Assembly (NCBI GenBank): GCA_003117195.1
Contig: BDSI01000010.1
Location: 947,875-1,011,874, forward strand
DNA: 64,000 nucleotides
From: Eudorina sp. 2006-703-Eu-15
Taxonomy: Eukaryota > Chlorophyta > Chlorophyceae > Chlamydomonadales > Volvocaceae
Direction of reading: 5' to 3'
In this document: positions 49,101 to 60,672 of the stretch, in pieces
Layout: each line of letters opens with the position of its first letter
How positions within the stretch are numbered: position 1 is the stretch's first letter
Position numbers and translations under genes: made by a program
Notes under the pieces: model-generated
The model's database searches: none
What the model saw: only the letters and a program-made list of their open reading frames with translations
Told to the model about the DNA's origin: nothing

Positions 49101-52100
49101 GTGTGTCCGTGTGTCCGTGTGTCCGTGTGTCCGTGTGTCCGTGTGTCCGTGTGTCCGTGTGTCCGTGTGTCCGTGTGTCCGTGTGTCCGTGTGTCCGTGT
49201 GTCCGTGTGTCCGTGTGTCCGTGTGTCCGTGTGTCCGTGTGTCCGTGTGTCCGTGTGTCCGTGTGTCCGTGTGTCCGTGTGTCCGTGTGTCCGTGTGTCC
49301 GTGTGTCCGTGTGTCCGTGTGTCCGTGTGTCCGTGTGTCCGTGTGTCCGTGTGTCCGTGTGTCCGTGTGTCCGTGTGTCCGTGTGTCCGTGTGTCCGTGT
49401 GTCCGTGTGTCCGTGTGTCCGTGTGTCCGTGTGTCCGTGTGTCCGTGTGTCCGTGTGTCCGTGTGTCCGTGTGTCCGTGTGTCCCGTGTGTCCGTGTGTC
49501 CGTGTGTCCGTGTGTCCGTGTGTCCGTGTGTCCGTGTGTCCGTGTGTCCGTGTGTCCGTGTGTCCGTGTGTCCGTGTGTCCGTGTGTCCGTGTGTCCGTG
49601 TGTCCGTGTGTCCGTGTGTCCGTGTGTCCGTGTGTCCGTGTGTCCGTGTGTCCGTGTGTCCGTGTGTCCGTGTGTCCGTGTGTCCGTGTGTCCGTGTGTC
49701 CGTGTGTCCGTGTGTCCGTGTGTCCGTGTGTCCGTGTGTCCGTGTGTCCGTGTGTCCGTGTGTCCGTGTGTCCGTGTGTCCGTGTGTCCGTGTGTCCGTG
49801 TGTCCGTGTGTCCGTGTGTCCGTGTGTCCGTGTGTCCGTGTGTCCGTGTGTCCGTGTGTCCGTGTGTCCGTGTGTCCGTGTGTCCGTGTGTCCGTGTGTC
49901 CGTGTGTCCGTGTGTCCGTGTGTCCGTGTGTCCGTGTGTCCGTGTGTCCGTGTGTCCGTGTGTCCGTGTGTCCGTGTGTCCGTGTGTCCGTGTGTCCGTG
50001 TGTCCGTGTGTCCGTGTGTCCGTGTGTCCGTGTGTCCGTGTGTCCGTGTGTCCGTGTGTCCGTGTGTCCGTGTGTCCGTGTGTCCGTGTGTCCGTGTGTC
50101 CGTGTGTCCGTGTGTCCGTGTGTCCGTGTGTCCGTGTGTCCGTGTGTCCGTGTGTCCGTGTGTCCGTGTGTCCGTGTGTCCGTGTGTCCGTGTGTCCGTG
50201 TGTCCGTGTGTCCGTGTGTGTGTCCGTGTGTCCGTGTGTCCGTGTGTCCGTGTGTCCGTGTGTCCGTGTGTCCGTGTGTCCGTGTGTCCGTGTGTCCGTG
50301 TGTCCGTGTGTCCGTGTGTCCGTGTGTCCGTGTGTCCGTGTGTCCGTGTGTCCGTGTGTCCGTGTGTCCGTGTGTCCGTGTGTCCGTGTGTCCGTGTGTC
50401 CGTGTGTCCGTGTGTCCGTGTGTCCGTGTGTCCGTGTGTCCGTGTGTCCGTGTGTCCGTGTGTCCGTGTGTCCGTGTGTCCGTGTGTCCGTGTGTCCGTG
50501 TGTCCGTGTGTGTGTCCGTGTGTCCGTGTGTCCGTGTGTCCGTGTGTCCGTGTGTCCGTGTGTCCGTGTGTCCGTGTGTCCGTGTGTCCGTGTGTCCGTG
50601 TGTCCGTGTGTCCGTGTGTCCGTGTGTCCGTGTGTCCGTGTGTCCGTGTGTCCGTGTGTCCGTGTGTCGTGTGTCCGTGTGTCCGTGTGTCCGTGTGTCC
50701 GTGTGTCCGTGTGTCCGTGTGTCCGTGTGTCCGTGTGTCCGTGTGTCCGTGTGTCCGTGTGTCCGTGTGTCCGTGTGTCCGTGTGTCCGTGTGTCGTGTG
50801 TCCGTGTGTCCGTGTGTTGTGTGTGTCCGTGTGTCCGTGTGTCGTGTGTCCGTGTGTGTGTGTCCGTGTGTCCGTGTGTCCGTTGTGTCCGTGTGTCCGT
50901 GTGTCCGTGTGTCCGTGTGTGTCCGTGTGTCCGTGTGTCCGTGTGTCCGTGTGTCGTGTGTCCGTGTGTCCGTGTGTCCGTGTGTCCGTGTGTCCGTGTG
51001 TCCGTGTGTCCGTGTGTCCGTGTGTCCGTGTGTCCGTGTGTCGTGTGTCCGTGTGTCCGTGTGTCCGTTGTTTTTTTTGTCCGTGTGTCCGTGTGTCCGT
51101 GTGTCCGTGTGTCCGTGTGTCGTGTGTCCGTGTGTCCGTGTGTCCGTGTGTCCGTGTGTCCGTGTGTCGTGTGTCCGTGTGTCGTGTTCCGTGTGTCGTG
51201 TGTCGTGTCCGTGTGTCCGGTCGTGTGTCCGTGTGTCCGTGTGTCCGTGTGTCCGTGTGTGTGTCCGTGTGTGTGTCCGTGTGTGCCGTGTGTCCGTGTG
51301 TCCGTGTGTCCGTGTGTCCGTGTGTCCGTGTGTCCGTGTGTCCGTGTGTCCGTGTGTCCGTGTGTCCGTGTGTCCGTGTGTCCGTGTGTCCGTGTGTCCG
51401 TGTGTCCGTGTGTCCGGTAACGGCAAAACGTTCATTATCCGCTAAACTAATTCGCAATGTTTGTCATATTAATTGTCTATTGCAAGGTAACTTTGGTTTG
51501 GCTGAAAAAAATTCTTTGCGCACAAACGGTCAAAGTAAAGCTCCGCGGTCTCCATGGACCCGAGTCAACATCCACCCAACGCCTCTCGCGCTCATGTTTG
51601 TTGCAACAGGTGCCGCGTGATGAATACTTGGATTAGGGGCAGGTGGCGCGTGCTAAATTAAACTTCCATAGTGTTCTGGTGTTTGAACATCAAGATGCCA
51701 CCAACATCAAGATTTGCCTTTCTGTCTTGCCAGATGAATACAATTCAACAATATGTATTGAATCAAAATTTCAAAATGCAAAGGGATAGCATACCGAGTA
51801 CCAACAAGTTCTCCAGTTCCGATGGCCGAAGTCCGGGTCTCACCGCGGCTTTTTCGCACCCTGTTTTTGCCTTATATTTGCTATGTAACTATTGATGGCA
51901 AACTTTAGAGGTTCACGTCTGCTGCGGGCGTGCAACTGAAGGGCTGCATGCTTGCCGACGGACCAAACAACTACAGCTTCACGGAAAAACAAGAATGCTT
52001 CAAGCTTGCTTTTTGATATCTGCTTGACAGACGGATGTGGTAGTGCAGAGGCGTCTAGCGTTACGATGATAATGCAAATGCGATGAGGCGGCGCGTAGGT

Positions 52101-52305
52101 TTCGGGGCTACCCTTCCTGCTTTACCTTGCTCAATCTATGCACGCCGATCCACCTTCAACATCAACGACGCCCTCAATGGCACCCTTTCATCATCTCACA
52201 CTCTTGCGCGGTAACAGAGTTTCCGTTGTAAAGCAAGCGGCCTGTACGGATTGTAGGGGGCCCCGCCCTTTTTCCGGCTTCAAGGAAGCCGACCCCCTAC
52301 TTGTC
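46160..52305 (+). mobile_element. Hairpin-ended transposable element, copy B, with giant satellite
   Basis: The left end (46160-46208) is a TTTTTGGGCGGGGCCCC hairpin. The right end (about 52253-52305) is a GTAGGGGG/CCCCCTAC hairpin with an inner CGGCTTC/GAAGCCG stem, as in copy A. Unique DNA is only about 0.95 kb (mostly 51416-52305), and the remainder is satellite. TCCATG occurs at both borders (46152-46157 and 52304-52309) and may be a target duplication, but copy A shows none, so that is tentative. A frame at 51671-51895 is shared with copy A at DNA level and is probably not a gene. The element lies about 0.2 kb above the first known phospholipase exon. Confidence 0.85.
46221..51415. repeat. 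8-bp satellite (GTGTGTCC)n, about 650 units
   Basis: About 5.2 kb of one octamer. Long stretches are perfect. Variant units (GTGTGTC, GTGTGTCGC, GTGTCC, one T8 run near 51070) cluster at about 46820-47250 and 50790-51290, near both ends, while the middle is homogeneous. The 8-bp unit is open in several frames on both strands (Cys-Val-Arg or His-Thr-Asp repeats), and none is a gene. Assembly length may be approximate. Confidence 0.98.
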
Positions 52306-53918
52306 CATGACATGATATGATTCGCCTTGGGCCGCTTGGCGAGCGAGCGGGCATGCACGACCGACCGTACTCAAGCACACAACCCAGCGGAGTAAAGTAA
52401 TCAAAATCAAAACAGCTTGAAGTATGCTATTTCGCGCTCTCAAGCTTCAAATTGGGTTACCAACACCACAACGAGCCTTTCGGCCAAGCGAATGCGCACG
52501 TATGTGTTACGAAAGTCAACATAACAACACCTAGCGAGACAAGTTAATTAATATATATGGCGTGCATGTTGATATATATTCGATCGTAGTGTTATTGATT
52601 AGGTCTCCATGGTTTTACTTGTCTTGTCCCCAAAATGTCCCGATAATGTCCGCCCCTGAGCATGGTCCCCACATGGGACGGATTTGATGTTATCATAGCT
52701 TTATGTAATAGTAATATATACAAGTAATACGTCCTGGTGACTTATACTGACAAAGTTTGTCGTTTTGCAGTCAATGCACAAACAAATGTCCAACCAGCAC
52801 GCAGTTCCCTTCGCACATACCTGCCAGAGTAAAACCACTCCGATTGTAGATAATGGCATGGACAAATATTAGCGCAGCCAAATGTGTAACGAGTAGCGCT
52901 CGACAGGAAGGCATAGTCGCGGATGTGCAAAGCTCTATGACTACTCGGACCTCCGTTTCAGCACGGCACGGCTGTATGGTATCAGCGAGCACCACATGTC
53001 AAGTTTATCGCTGTCCTCTGTTGTGAACTGACGGAATTTCATTGCCATCATAATGCTGTAGGCAAACTGCTGTCGTACTTGACGTAATGATTCGAATGAT
53101 TCGAATGACGGAGTTATGTTTCTGGCAAAAAGGGCGAGCGCGCAGTCAAACAGCGGACGCCAGTCGGTTTCCGAAAATGCCACTTTTTATTTAATTTATT
53201 ATGATAAATAATCAAGACATAACAAATGACGTTTATTACACATTCTAAGTTCAAAGGCTGCTGTTGGATCCGGCATGTGCGACACTGCTGTTAACAGGAG
53301 ATTGCGCATGATGATCACTGAAAAATACATAATTATATAAAACATAGTTAAAGGGAATCACAAGTAATGGTGCATACACAGTGAATGGACCGAAGACCCG
53401 TACGACAGCTGGCGGTCAGACATGGACGTAGCCAACGAGTAACCTTAAAACTGGTCTACTGCGACCGCAATGAATTTATTAGACTGATAGTGCTCCTTTT
53501 TTGACTCCCATTTTTCAACAACCAACTATCTAGTTCTTTGCGTCATGAAAAATGCGTCATGGGCGCCCGGGCGATGCAAACAGTCTAAGGACACACCAGA
53601 AACGTTTAGAATGAAGACCTTTTTTTAAAAATTATGGGAGTTGGTAATCATTGTGAGGTGATTTCAATTCGTATATGAGAAACCAGACATTCTCGCCGCG
53701 GATTACCAACAACATCCGTAATGCAGAAGTCAGTGATAGAAGTTCAACAGAGCAAAAGCAATTGGATCATGATGTCCCATAAATATACCACATAACCTTC
53801 ACAAGGAAACGTGTTGTATTCTTACCACATAAACTTCTCACGAAATTTTTGAACGTGAAGTTCAACAGAACATAAGCAATCAGATCATGTGCGTGTGTCT
53901 TTTATCACCTAACCTTTA
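52306..53918. other. AT-rich spacer with unassigned minus-strand frames
   Basis: No known gene. A minus frame at 52941-53183 (starting at GTG, no ATG) and a following open segment at about 52813-52930 that ends at a good donor-like site (SEWFYSGR|GTATGTG) may be exons of one unrecognised gene. They carry Cys/His residues (CANICPCHY) but match no family I can name. Confidence 0.35.
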
Positions 53919-54097
53919 TGTTGTAAGTTGAGCTGCTGATATGCTAGATACACGCACGGTCGTTAGCACATACTGTTACAAGCAACTAAGGTACTCAGAC
54001 CACTCTGGGCCTAGATAACGGCTTGATGGCCGTACTGATAGCTCCGAAGACCACTCAACACTGGAGGTCCTGACCGAACTAACTTAATATTCCAACA
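53919..54097 (-). repeat. 3' LTR of the Copia element
   Basis: Starts TGTTGTAAGTTG and ends TATTCCAACA on the plus strand. It holds a 4-bp insert (GCAC) relative to the other LTR. A purine-rich tract (GTGGGAG on the minus strand) abuts it as a short polypurine tract. Confidence 0.95.
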
Positions 54098-54139
54098 CTC
54101 CCACGCGGGCAGACCTCCACGTAACTCAGCCTCCGAAAC

Positions 54140-54690
54140 TTAGCGCATGCCCATAGCGCGAACGAACTTCTCGAACTTCGGTAGGGCCAGCGGCTTGGTG
54201 AGGCAGTCCGCCACCATCTCCTCAGACGGGCAGAAACGAAGCAAGACCTCACCCCGCGCAACACGCTCGCGAACCACGTGGTGACAGATATCAATGTGCT
54301 TAGCCCGGGCCGTAGTGATCTCATTTGAGACCATCTTCAACGCGGCCTGGTTATCGCACCAAATCGGCACACATGCCGTACGCAGCCTCATATCATAGCC
54401 CAAATGGCGAAACCACAACGCCTCCTTCGTTGCCGCACTTCCCGCCATGTACTCGGCTTCAGCAGTCGACGATGCGACTGTCGGCTGTCGCCGGCTGGCC
54501 CAACTCACTGCACCACCAGCATTCAAAAACACATAGGCCGAGACCGACTTCCTCAGGCTCTCAGATGACAAGGCGTAATCGGCATCACAGTAACCGTGCA
54601 GGCCCTCCGCTTTCGCAGAGTAGACTATGCCGCGATCCTTGGTGCCGGCCAGATATCGAACGACCCGCCCCTTTTGCCGCCTTCCAATGA
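54140..54690 (-). pseudogene. Copia RNase H
   Basis: Contains the Copia RNase H signature: WASRRQPTVASSTAEAEYMA, ALWFRHLGYD, WCDNQAALKM, KHIDICHHVVRE and VADCLTKPL near the C-terminus. It is frameshifted relative to the RT frame at about 54690, so it cannot be translated continuously with RT in this copy. Confidence 0.95.
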
Positions 54691-55266
54691 CTGACCATGG
54701 GCTTCGCCATGTACCGCGACAGCGCTCCCACGGAATAGGTAGAATAGGAGATATCCGGCCTCGTGCCTACGGACAGGTAGAGCAGGCTGCCAATCAGCTC
54801 GCTGTACCTAAACTCCCGCACATCCAGGGCCTCACTCGGCAAATCCAGATTCGCCTTCTCTCCCATCGGCACCTGCCTCTTGTTGGCGTCATCCATGCCG
54901 TACTTCTCAATCCGCTCCGAGATAAACCGCTTCTGCGTGAGCTTCAGCGTGCCTTCGGAGTATTCGGAGCGATTCCGCTCAATCTCAAAACCCAAGAACA
55001 CCCGGGCTTCTCCCATATCACGGATGTCGAACACCGACTTCAGCCGCTGCTTCACTTGCTGAACCACCTTCAGGTCCTTCGCAGCGACCAACAGATCATC
55101 GACGTACACGAGCAGGTAAATACGCTCACCCTGCTCATCACGGTAAAACAAGCCTGGGTCGGCTACAGACGCCTTAAAGCCCATCGACTCCAGCTCTTGC
55201 CTCAGGCGCGCATACCACGCCCTTGGCGCTTGCTTCAGCCCATACAGGGCCTTTTCCAGCTTCAAC
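54690..55266 (-). pseudogene. Copia reverse transcriptase, 3' portion
   Basis: Starts at KLEKALYGLKQAPRAWY and has the intact catalytic YVDDLLVA, then FLGFEIER, the SLLYLSVGTRPDIS motif and an ALSRYM block. It is cut from its N-terminal half (59133-59735) by the CACTA-like insertion, exactly at a Val/Leu codon before KLEKALYG. Confidence 0.96.
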
Positions 55267-55671
55267 CCCTACCAACTCATAGGGGGTCTGACAGGCTCTG
55301 ACAGGCTTGCCTGTCAGGAAATGTTAGCCTGACAGCCTTAGCCAACATTTGCGCCGCTGTTATTGGCTGTTGAATCGACACCGTCTGGGCTCTGACAGTT
55401 CCCAGCAATGTCAGTGACGGTCGCGATAACTTGGCTGTGACAGGCTGTTAGTGGCTGTTTGGGCGGTGTCCAACGCTGTTATCCACAGTGCAGAAGGTAT
55501 GATGCCTAATGTTGACGTCTAACAACAACAGGCGTGTATGTACTCGTTAGTGTTGGCGGAGGCTATCCGGTATATCATTCTATGCATGGGGATGAGGAGC
55601 CGGTTTTCTTTTCGAGGACAATGCACGCAGCTGTCATTTTACTCACTGCGCTGGGTACGAAGCCTGTGCTT

Positions 55672-55975
55672 GGGTTTATCCACTTCTGGGGGTTCCACCC
55701 TCTGCTGTGCCTATCCCTTTCGTTCAAAGTTGGTAGTGTTGCCCCGCTCTGCGCCTCTGCTTGCTTAGCTTGCTTCGGTGTCTGTCTATCTGGGTGGGGT
55801 CATGACCCGGTGTGTTTTTGTTTGCAGCGTTGAGGTGTGGTGGTGTCTTGATTGCCGCCTTGTCGGTGGGGCTAGTGGGGCCTGCCTGCTGGGGCTTGCT
55901 CCAGTATACACCGATGCATGATCCCTTTGGGGTCCGCTCCTGCGCTGTAACGTTCATTAACTCATTCATCCAGCA
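55672..55975 (+). mobile_element. Family R element nested in the CACTA-like element
   Basis: Matches 35040-35275 and 62160-62410 closely. It ends GGGGTCCGCT, an 8-bp insert, TGTAACGTTCATT and short ATTC units. Confidence 0.8.
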
Positions 55976-56429
55976 TTATGCCTTTTTTTTGCACTGGATG
56001 GACTGGGAGCCACGTCCTAAGCCCAAGGCAGTAGCAAAATCAGCCACAGCAATAAACAGCCTCATGTCTGAGGCACTTCGAACAGCAGCGGGTCAGCAGC
56101 CACACGCCTTTAGCAGCAGAAGCAAACACACTCACACATATATACCTAGGGACACTTAGGAACGCATTTATCCAGCAGGTCGTCAACTGAAGGCAGTAGC
56201 ATAGCAGCGGAGGCGGCGGCCACACCCACACACAGCTCCATGCTATGTACGAGCCGCTCAGAATATCAGCCGGGTCAGCATCCACTCATGGCACTAGCAG
56301 CAGCAGATGCACCCAGACATACAAAGCCCGCCCTGTGTCTAAGACACTTAGGGTTTGAAGGGGCCACAGTGTTCGTTGGATGAGGGATGCTCCACTAGAG
56401 GTCGCTGGGCACTACTGTCACAAGGCAGG

Positions 56430-56720
56430 TAGGCTTGGGTTCTCCAAGATTTCGAGAGGGTGTGGCGCTAGTGGCGCTGGGTGTTCCAGCAGGGCTGGTG
56501 GTAGATGGGTAATGGGGTGCCTGTGTGGGCGACCTTCCCCGTGCTTGGCTATATCCACGTCTGATGAACGGATATCCCGCCCGATGCTGTGACCATCCCT
56601 TTGCTTGGTAGTGTTGCCCCGCTGTATGTGCACCTCTATCTTTTTTGCGTAGGTAGGTAGGTTGCTGTCTGGTTGGGGATATGGCCCTCTGCATTTCTGT
56701 TCACGCACGGCGTAGGTGTG
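56430..56720 (+). mobile_element. Family R element, upstream part only
   Basis: Shares GGGTAATGGGGTGCCTGTGT, GCGACCTTCCC and TAGTGTTGCCCCGCTGT with 34930-35140, then diverges before the CATT end. Confidence 0.7.
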
Positions 56721-57036
56721 GCTTTGATATCTATTGCTGTATGTTTAGCATAATACGTAGGAATCAATGACGCCCCAGAAATAAAGCACGCACATACAAC
56801 GCCAGCAGAAGTCACAACTCTGCCGGCGGCTTGTCCAGTATTTGAGTACTTTCATTCTTGATAGTTTTCATTGAAGGTTTTCGGGCGGCTTGGGATAATT
56901 ATTCCATTCGTTCTTGGTGCAGCTCCTCGCCGCTACTTTAAATACTAGGATTGTAACCAAAAAGAAATTTCTTAATTTAAATTCATGCATGTGACCTCTT
57001 TGTTGCCTCTTTGAGTTTGTGCATAGAGTTAAAAGT

Positions 57037-57067
57037 GTACGATCGCGACTTGAAGTCGCGATCGTAC
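57037..57067. other. 31-bp near-perfect palindrome
   Basis: 15-bp arms (GTACGATCGCGACTT and its complement) with a one-base centre, close to the middle of the CACTA-like element. It can form a cruciform or hairpin. The role is unknown. Confidence 0.8.
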
Positions 57068-59132
57068 AGAGCTTGTCAGGACGCTATTTAAATGCAGGCA
57101 GGCCTACTTTACATCTTTTTACCACAGTTATATGTAGTGATACCTTTGTAGTAATTTCTCCTAAACGAAATCTATCGATCCAACTCAGGAAAGCTGCTGG
57201 CCTGGCAGTTTCGCGAAAAACGAGTAGAGTCTGACGTATACAACACGCCATTCTAAATAAGTCAATTGAAGGAATAAAGGATGCAACGACAACATCGACG
57301 ACACATTGTTAAACGCCACCGAGCTGTTCAAATTTGCCATTGAAATTCAAATCTGCCATTGGCGATATACGCTTGCCAACGCCGTTGATTCCTACCTATG
57401 TTGATTCCTGACAAGTGTTTATAAATTATTCGTTCTATGTTTGCTGTCCTTTCACAGGAAGGACGGGCGAGCCATCATGTTTAACTCCGTCCCTTCAACA
57501 TAGCTCATGGAACTGAGGTACGCGGCCATTTACTTCTGTATCTGCTCGGTTCTGCCTTACTGCATTACGTTTGGCCTTTCCCATGGCGCTGTGAGCACTA
57601 GTATTGCCTGACTCTCTATTACGCTAACCTTCCTTCGTGCTCGTTCGTTGTTGCCTGTACAGCAGAGGCGCGGCTAGTTATGGCTATTGTACTTCCAAGT
57701 GAGGCGTTGCAGTTTTGGTTACAGAAGATGATGTGCGACCGACCTTGACTACCAGGGGTGAGTAGTGTAGGCGCCCTTAGGGTTCATGGTTCCCCCACTA
57801 ATAATCATGCGTGTCACACTCGCTCTTCGCTCCTCAATCTCTAATCCTAAATTGTGTATGCAATGCACCTCGCTGTATGTGCTTGACTAGGTACATACAT
57901 GGCCAGAAGTTCACACAAGGCATCGCATTGGTAAGAAGGGGTAAGTGGATCAGAGTGTCCCTGAGCCGCGGGGCCGATGTTGGCTCCTCACTTGCTTCCA
58001 AGCAATCCACCCGCCAGATAGAGTAACAATGTGCTACGCCTCCACTCGTCAATGTGCTGAATGCAGGCTCACCCCAAGTGGTCGCAATTGGACACAACAG
58101 GGAGACACAGCTGGCCGGGCGTGTGTTGATAGGATAGTCACGCATGGTAGTTTTTTTGGCGGTCCACCTGCTGCCTGTTGTGAGATGGATCCAAGGTCTA
58201 CTTAAGTATTCTGTGGCAGATGAGGGTGTACCATGACATACAACTGTGTGTGTGGTTCAGATAGAGCAGGCGTTGGATGGATGGATGGTGCACGGGCACA
58301 GGATAGCGTCTTGTGTGCTATGGCTCCACACACCTATCTATATATCGAACACGTAACAATCGATGCATGGTGCGTGTGTAGTGTGTGTGCTGTACACGCT
58401 GGCTGGCAGCGAGCAAGCACGTCATGCAGTGTAAATGTAAAGCTCGCTCCGTATGTATCTATCTTGACTGTTTGCCTATCTTTGACTCCATCACTCGTTG
58501 CTGCACGTATGTTGACCATCCAGCACCGACCGGTCGTTCATTCACACGTCTGCAACTCTTGCTTGCTGAGAAAACAAGACCGAATGTACGGACAAGTCAA
58601 ACCAAAGTATCAGCAGCATCTAGTACATATGGAAGCGCATTTATTGGTACAATACGGAGATATCTACCAAGCCAGCTTGGAAAGCAGTCCTAGGTACGCC
58701 TGGCTCACTATTACAACAGGTGACAGCTTCCTACAGGCTGGCACCTGACAGTAACAGCCGTTAACATTCAAACCATTTCCTATCTGTGCTTAATGTTGAC
58801 AGCATGTTGTAGTCAAAGTATGTCATCCACTAGCCGGCTGTTGACTGTGTCTTACATTCACAGCTGATCATACCTACCCTACCAGTCAACACGCTGTGAC
58901 ACCCAAGGCATGCCGCCCGTGCCCTAGATGTCAACAGCCTGTCACAGGCTGTAACATAAACCATGAGACCCCTACATCCGAACAGTGACAGGCTCCTGAC
59001 AGGCTCTGACAGGTTTCTGACAGCCTGTTATGACACTGTCACAGCCGTCGGAGACTTCCGATATCTGGCCATATTGTCAGGTCCGCCATACATGTTAGCG
59101 CCTGTCAGACCCCCTATGAGTTGGTAGGGAAC

Positions 59133-59735
59133 ACCATGCCCGGCTTCCCTTCAGCATAACCAGGCGGTTGCTGCACATACACCTCTTCTTGCAGCTCTCC
59201 ATTAAGGAACGCCGTCTTCACATCCAGCTGGTGCAACTCAAGATTCTGAGCTGCCACAACAGACAGGAGCACATGTAGCGTTGTGAGCTTACTCACAGGC
59301 GCAAACACCTCCTCATAATCACGACCCTCAACCTGCGCGAAACCCTTGGCTACAAGCCTCGCCTTAAAGCGAACAATATTGCCACGCTCGTCCCGCTTAA
59401 TGGTAAAAACCCACTTCACGGGGAGTGCGCGAACACCCTTCGGCGGATCAACCAGGGACCACACTTGATTCGCGTAGATCGAGGCCATTTCCTCATCCAT
59501 CGCATGCTTCCACTCAGGGGCTGTGGGTAACTTCATCGCCTCCTCAAACGAATGGGGAATCTCAGTACCAGGAAAGACCGCACCAGTCGGGTTAGACGGG
59601 CTGAACCTGTTCGGCGCCTGTCCCTTGTTCAGTCGAGCGGACTTCCGGATCTGCTGCTCCTCCACGGTACTCGTCCCATCGGTCGTTGTCGTTGTTGACG
59701 CACTTGGAGCCGCACCTCCACTTGCGGAAGGTGTC
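59133..59735 (-). pseudogene. Copia reverse transcriptase, 5' portion
   Basis: The frame carries the linker (SASTTTTDGTSTVEEQQIRK), then KSARLNKGQ, ALPVKWVFTIKRDERGN, RFKARLVAKGFAQVEGRDY, ETFAPV-type EEVFAPVSKL, QLDVKTAFLNGELQEEVYV and QPPGYAEGKPGMV, all standard Copia RT blocks. It is truncated on one side by the CACTA-like element and preceded by the MITE. Confidence 0.95.
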
Positions 59736-59966
59736 CAGGGTGGCTATCTTAAGATATGAATATTCGGCCGAAAATCTTGAGTTTTGATAGATACTTTCCC
59801 TCGGTAGGAAAATGGGGTTTTAGATACTCATGGCCTCTCGCACGGGGAAAAGCCCCCTGGAGTAGATATAATGCCGGCAAAAGATCCCTCCGACAGATGC
59901 TTCAGCACGATTAGGCAAGGAGTATCTCCGGCCGTAGATACTCTGCAAAATAAGATAGCCACCCTG
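59736..59966. mobile_element. 231-bp hAT MITE in Copia pol
   Basis: Inverted ends CAGGGTGGCTATCTTA and TAAGATAGCCACCCTG, flanked by an exact 8-bp duplication AAGGTGTC (59728-59735 and 59967-59974). Excising one copy restores the Copia coding frame between integrase and RT. It is a different family from H (CAGTGTYGCTATCTT), although the GGCTATCTT/GCTATCTT cores are similar. Confidence 0.96.
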
Positions 59967-60672
59967 AAGGTGTCGAGCCGCCACTGCCGCTGGAAGGTGA
60001 CGCTCTAGGAGTAATTTCCCCCCCGTCAACTTCATCATCAGCGGCTCCCACGTTCACTGCGTTCCCTTCTGCAATCGGGTTAGCAGGACCCACTTCTTCA
60101 TCCTCACTATCGCTGTACGAATCATCATCATCGTCAACCAGCGGTGGGTGTAGCTCCACATCATCATCGCCCGTATCCACCAGGACGTACTTGCCTTTAT
60201 CCTGGGAGGGCATGCCGAACTTGCTCTCATCGCATACCACATCGCGACTAACCATCACGCGATTGTCCGGCAACAACACACGGTATGCCTTGGAGCCCGC
60301 CTCATATCCAACGAACACGCCTTTCAGCGACATAGGCTCCAGCTTGGACCGCTTTTGGTCCGGTTGACGAATGTAAGCCACGCTGCCAAAAACACGCAAG
60401 TGAGCAACATCAGGCTCCTTCCCGTAGAACCGCTCATACGGGGTTCCCTGCACACCACGAACTGGTGAACGATTGCGCACGTAATTCGCCGCCTCCCACG
60501 CATACGACCACATGTGGGTCGGCAACTTCGACTCGATCAACATGGTGCGCACTTTGCCCAGCAACGTCCTGTTCAAACGTTCCGCCACACCATTTTGCTG
60601 CGGTGTGTACGGCGCAGTTGTCTGCTGTATGTCTGATCCCCTTTTCCGCGTAAAACCCAGACAGGTGCGCAT
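59967..60672 (-). pseudogene. Copia integrase, C-terminal part and linker
   Basis: Has TAPYTPQQNGVAERLNRTLL (the last catalytic Glu of the DDE core), the YVRNRSP and YERFYGKEPDVAHLRVFG blocks, GVFVGYEAGSKAYRV and an acidic linker. It is offset by a frameshift near 60640 from the N-terminal integrase frame. Confidence 0.95.

Larger units (their letters stand above)
55267..59129. mobile_element. CACTA-like (EnSpm/CMC) non-autonomous DNA transposon in RT
   Basis: 3,863 bp with perfect 30-bp terminal inverted repeats beginning CCCTACCAACTCATAGGGGG, flanked by a 3-bp duplication AAC (55264-55266 and 59130-59132). Removing it restores the RT reading frame. Both subterminal zones (55290-55460 and 58720-59110) are crowded with short direct and inverted copies of CTGACAGGC/GGCTGTTA motifs, as in CACTA elements. 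The termini start CCCTA rather than CACTA. No transposase is seen. Two family R copies are nested inside (55672-55975 and 56430-56720), plus a 31-bp palindrome near its centre. Confidence 0.9.

Noticed and set aside
46141..51620. Six overlapping 1,700-1,800-codon open frames on both strands
   Set aside because: Pure consequence of an 8-bp repeat without stops; residues are only CVRVSVCP or HTDTRTHG permutations.
51671..51895. 74-codon frame shared by both hairpin elements
   Set aside because: Similarity is at DNA level over the whole element; the copy A counterpart differs in frame length and no protein feature is seen.
55267..59129. Reading the 3.9-kb insert as a Copia intron
   Set aside because: Perfect inverted repeats and a 3-bp duplication show a transposon; no splice signals at its ends.
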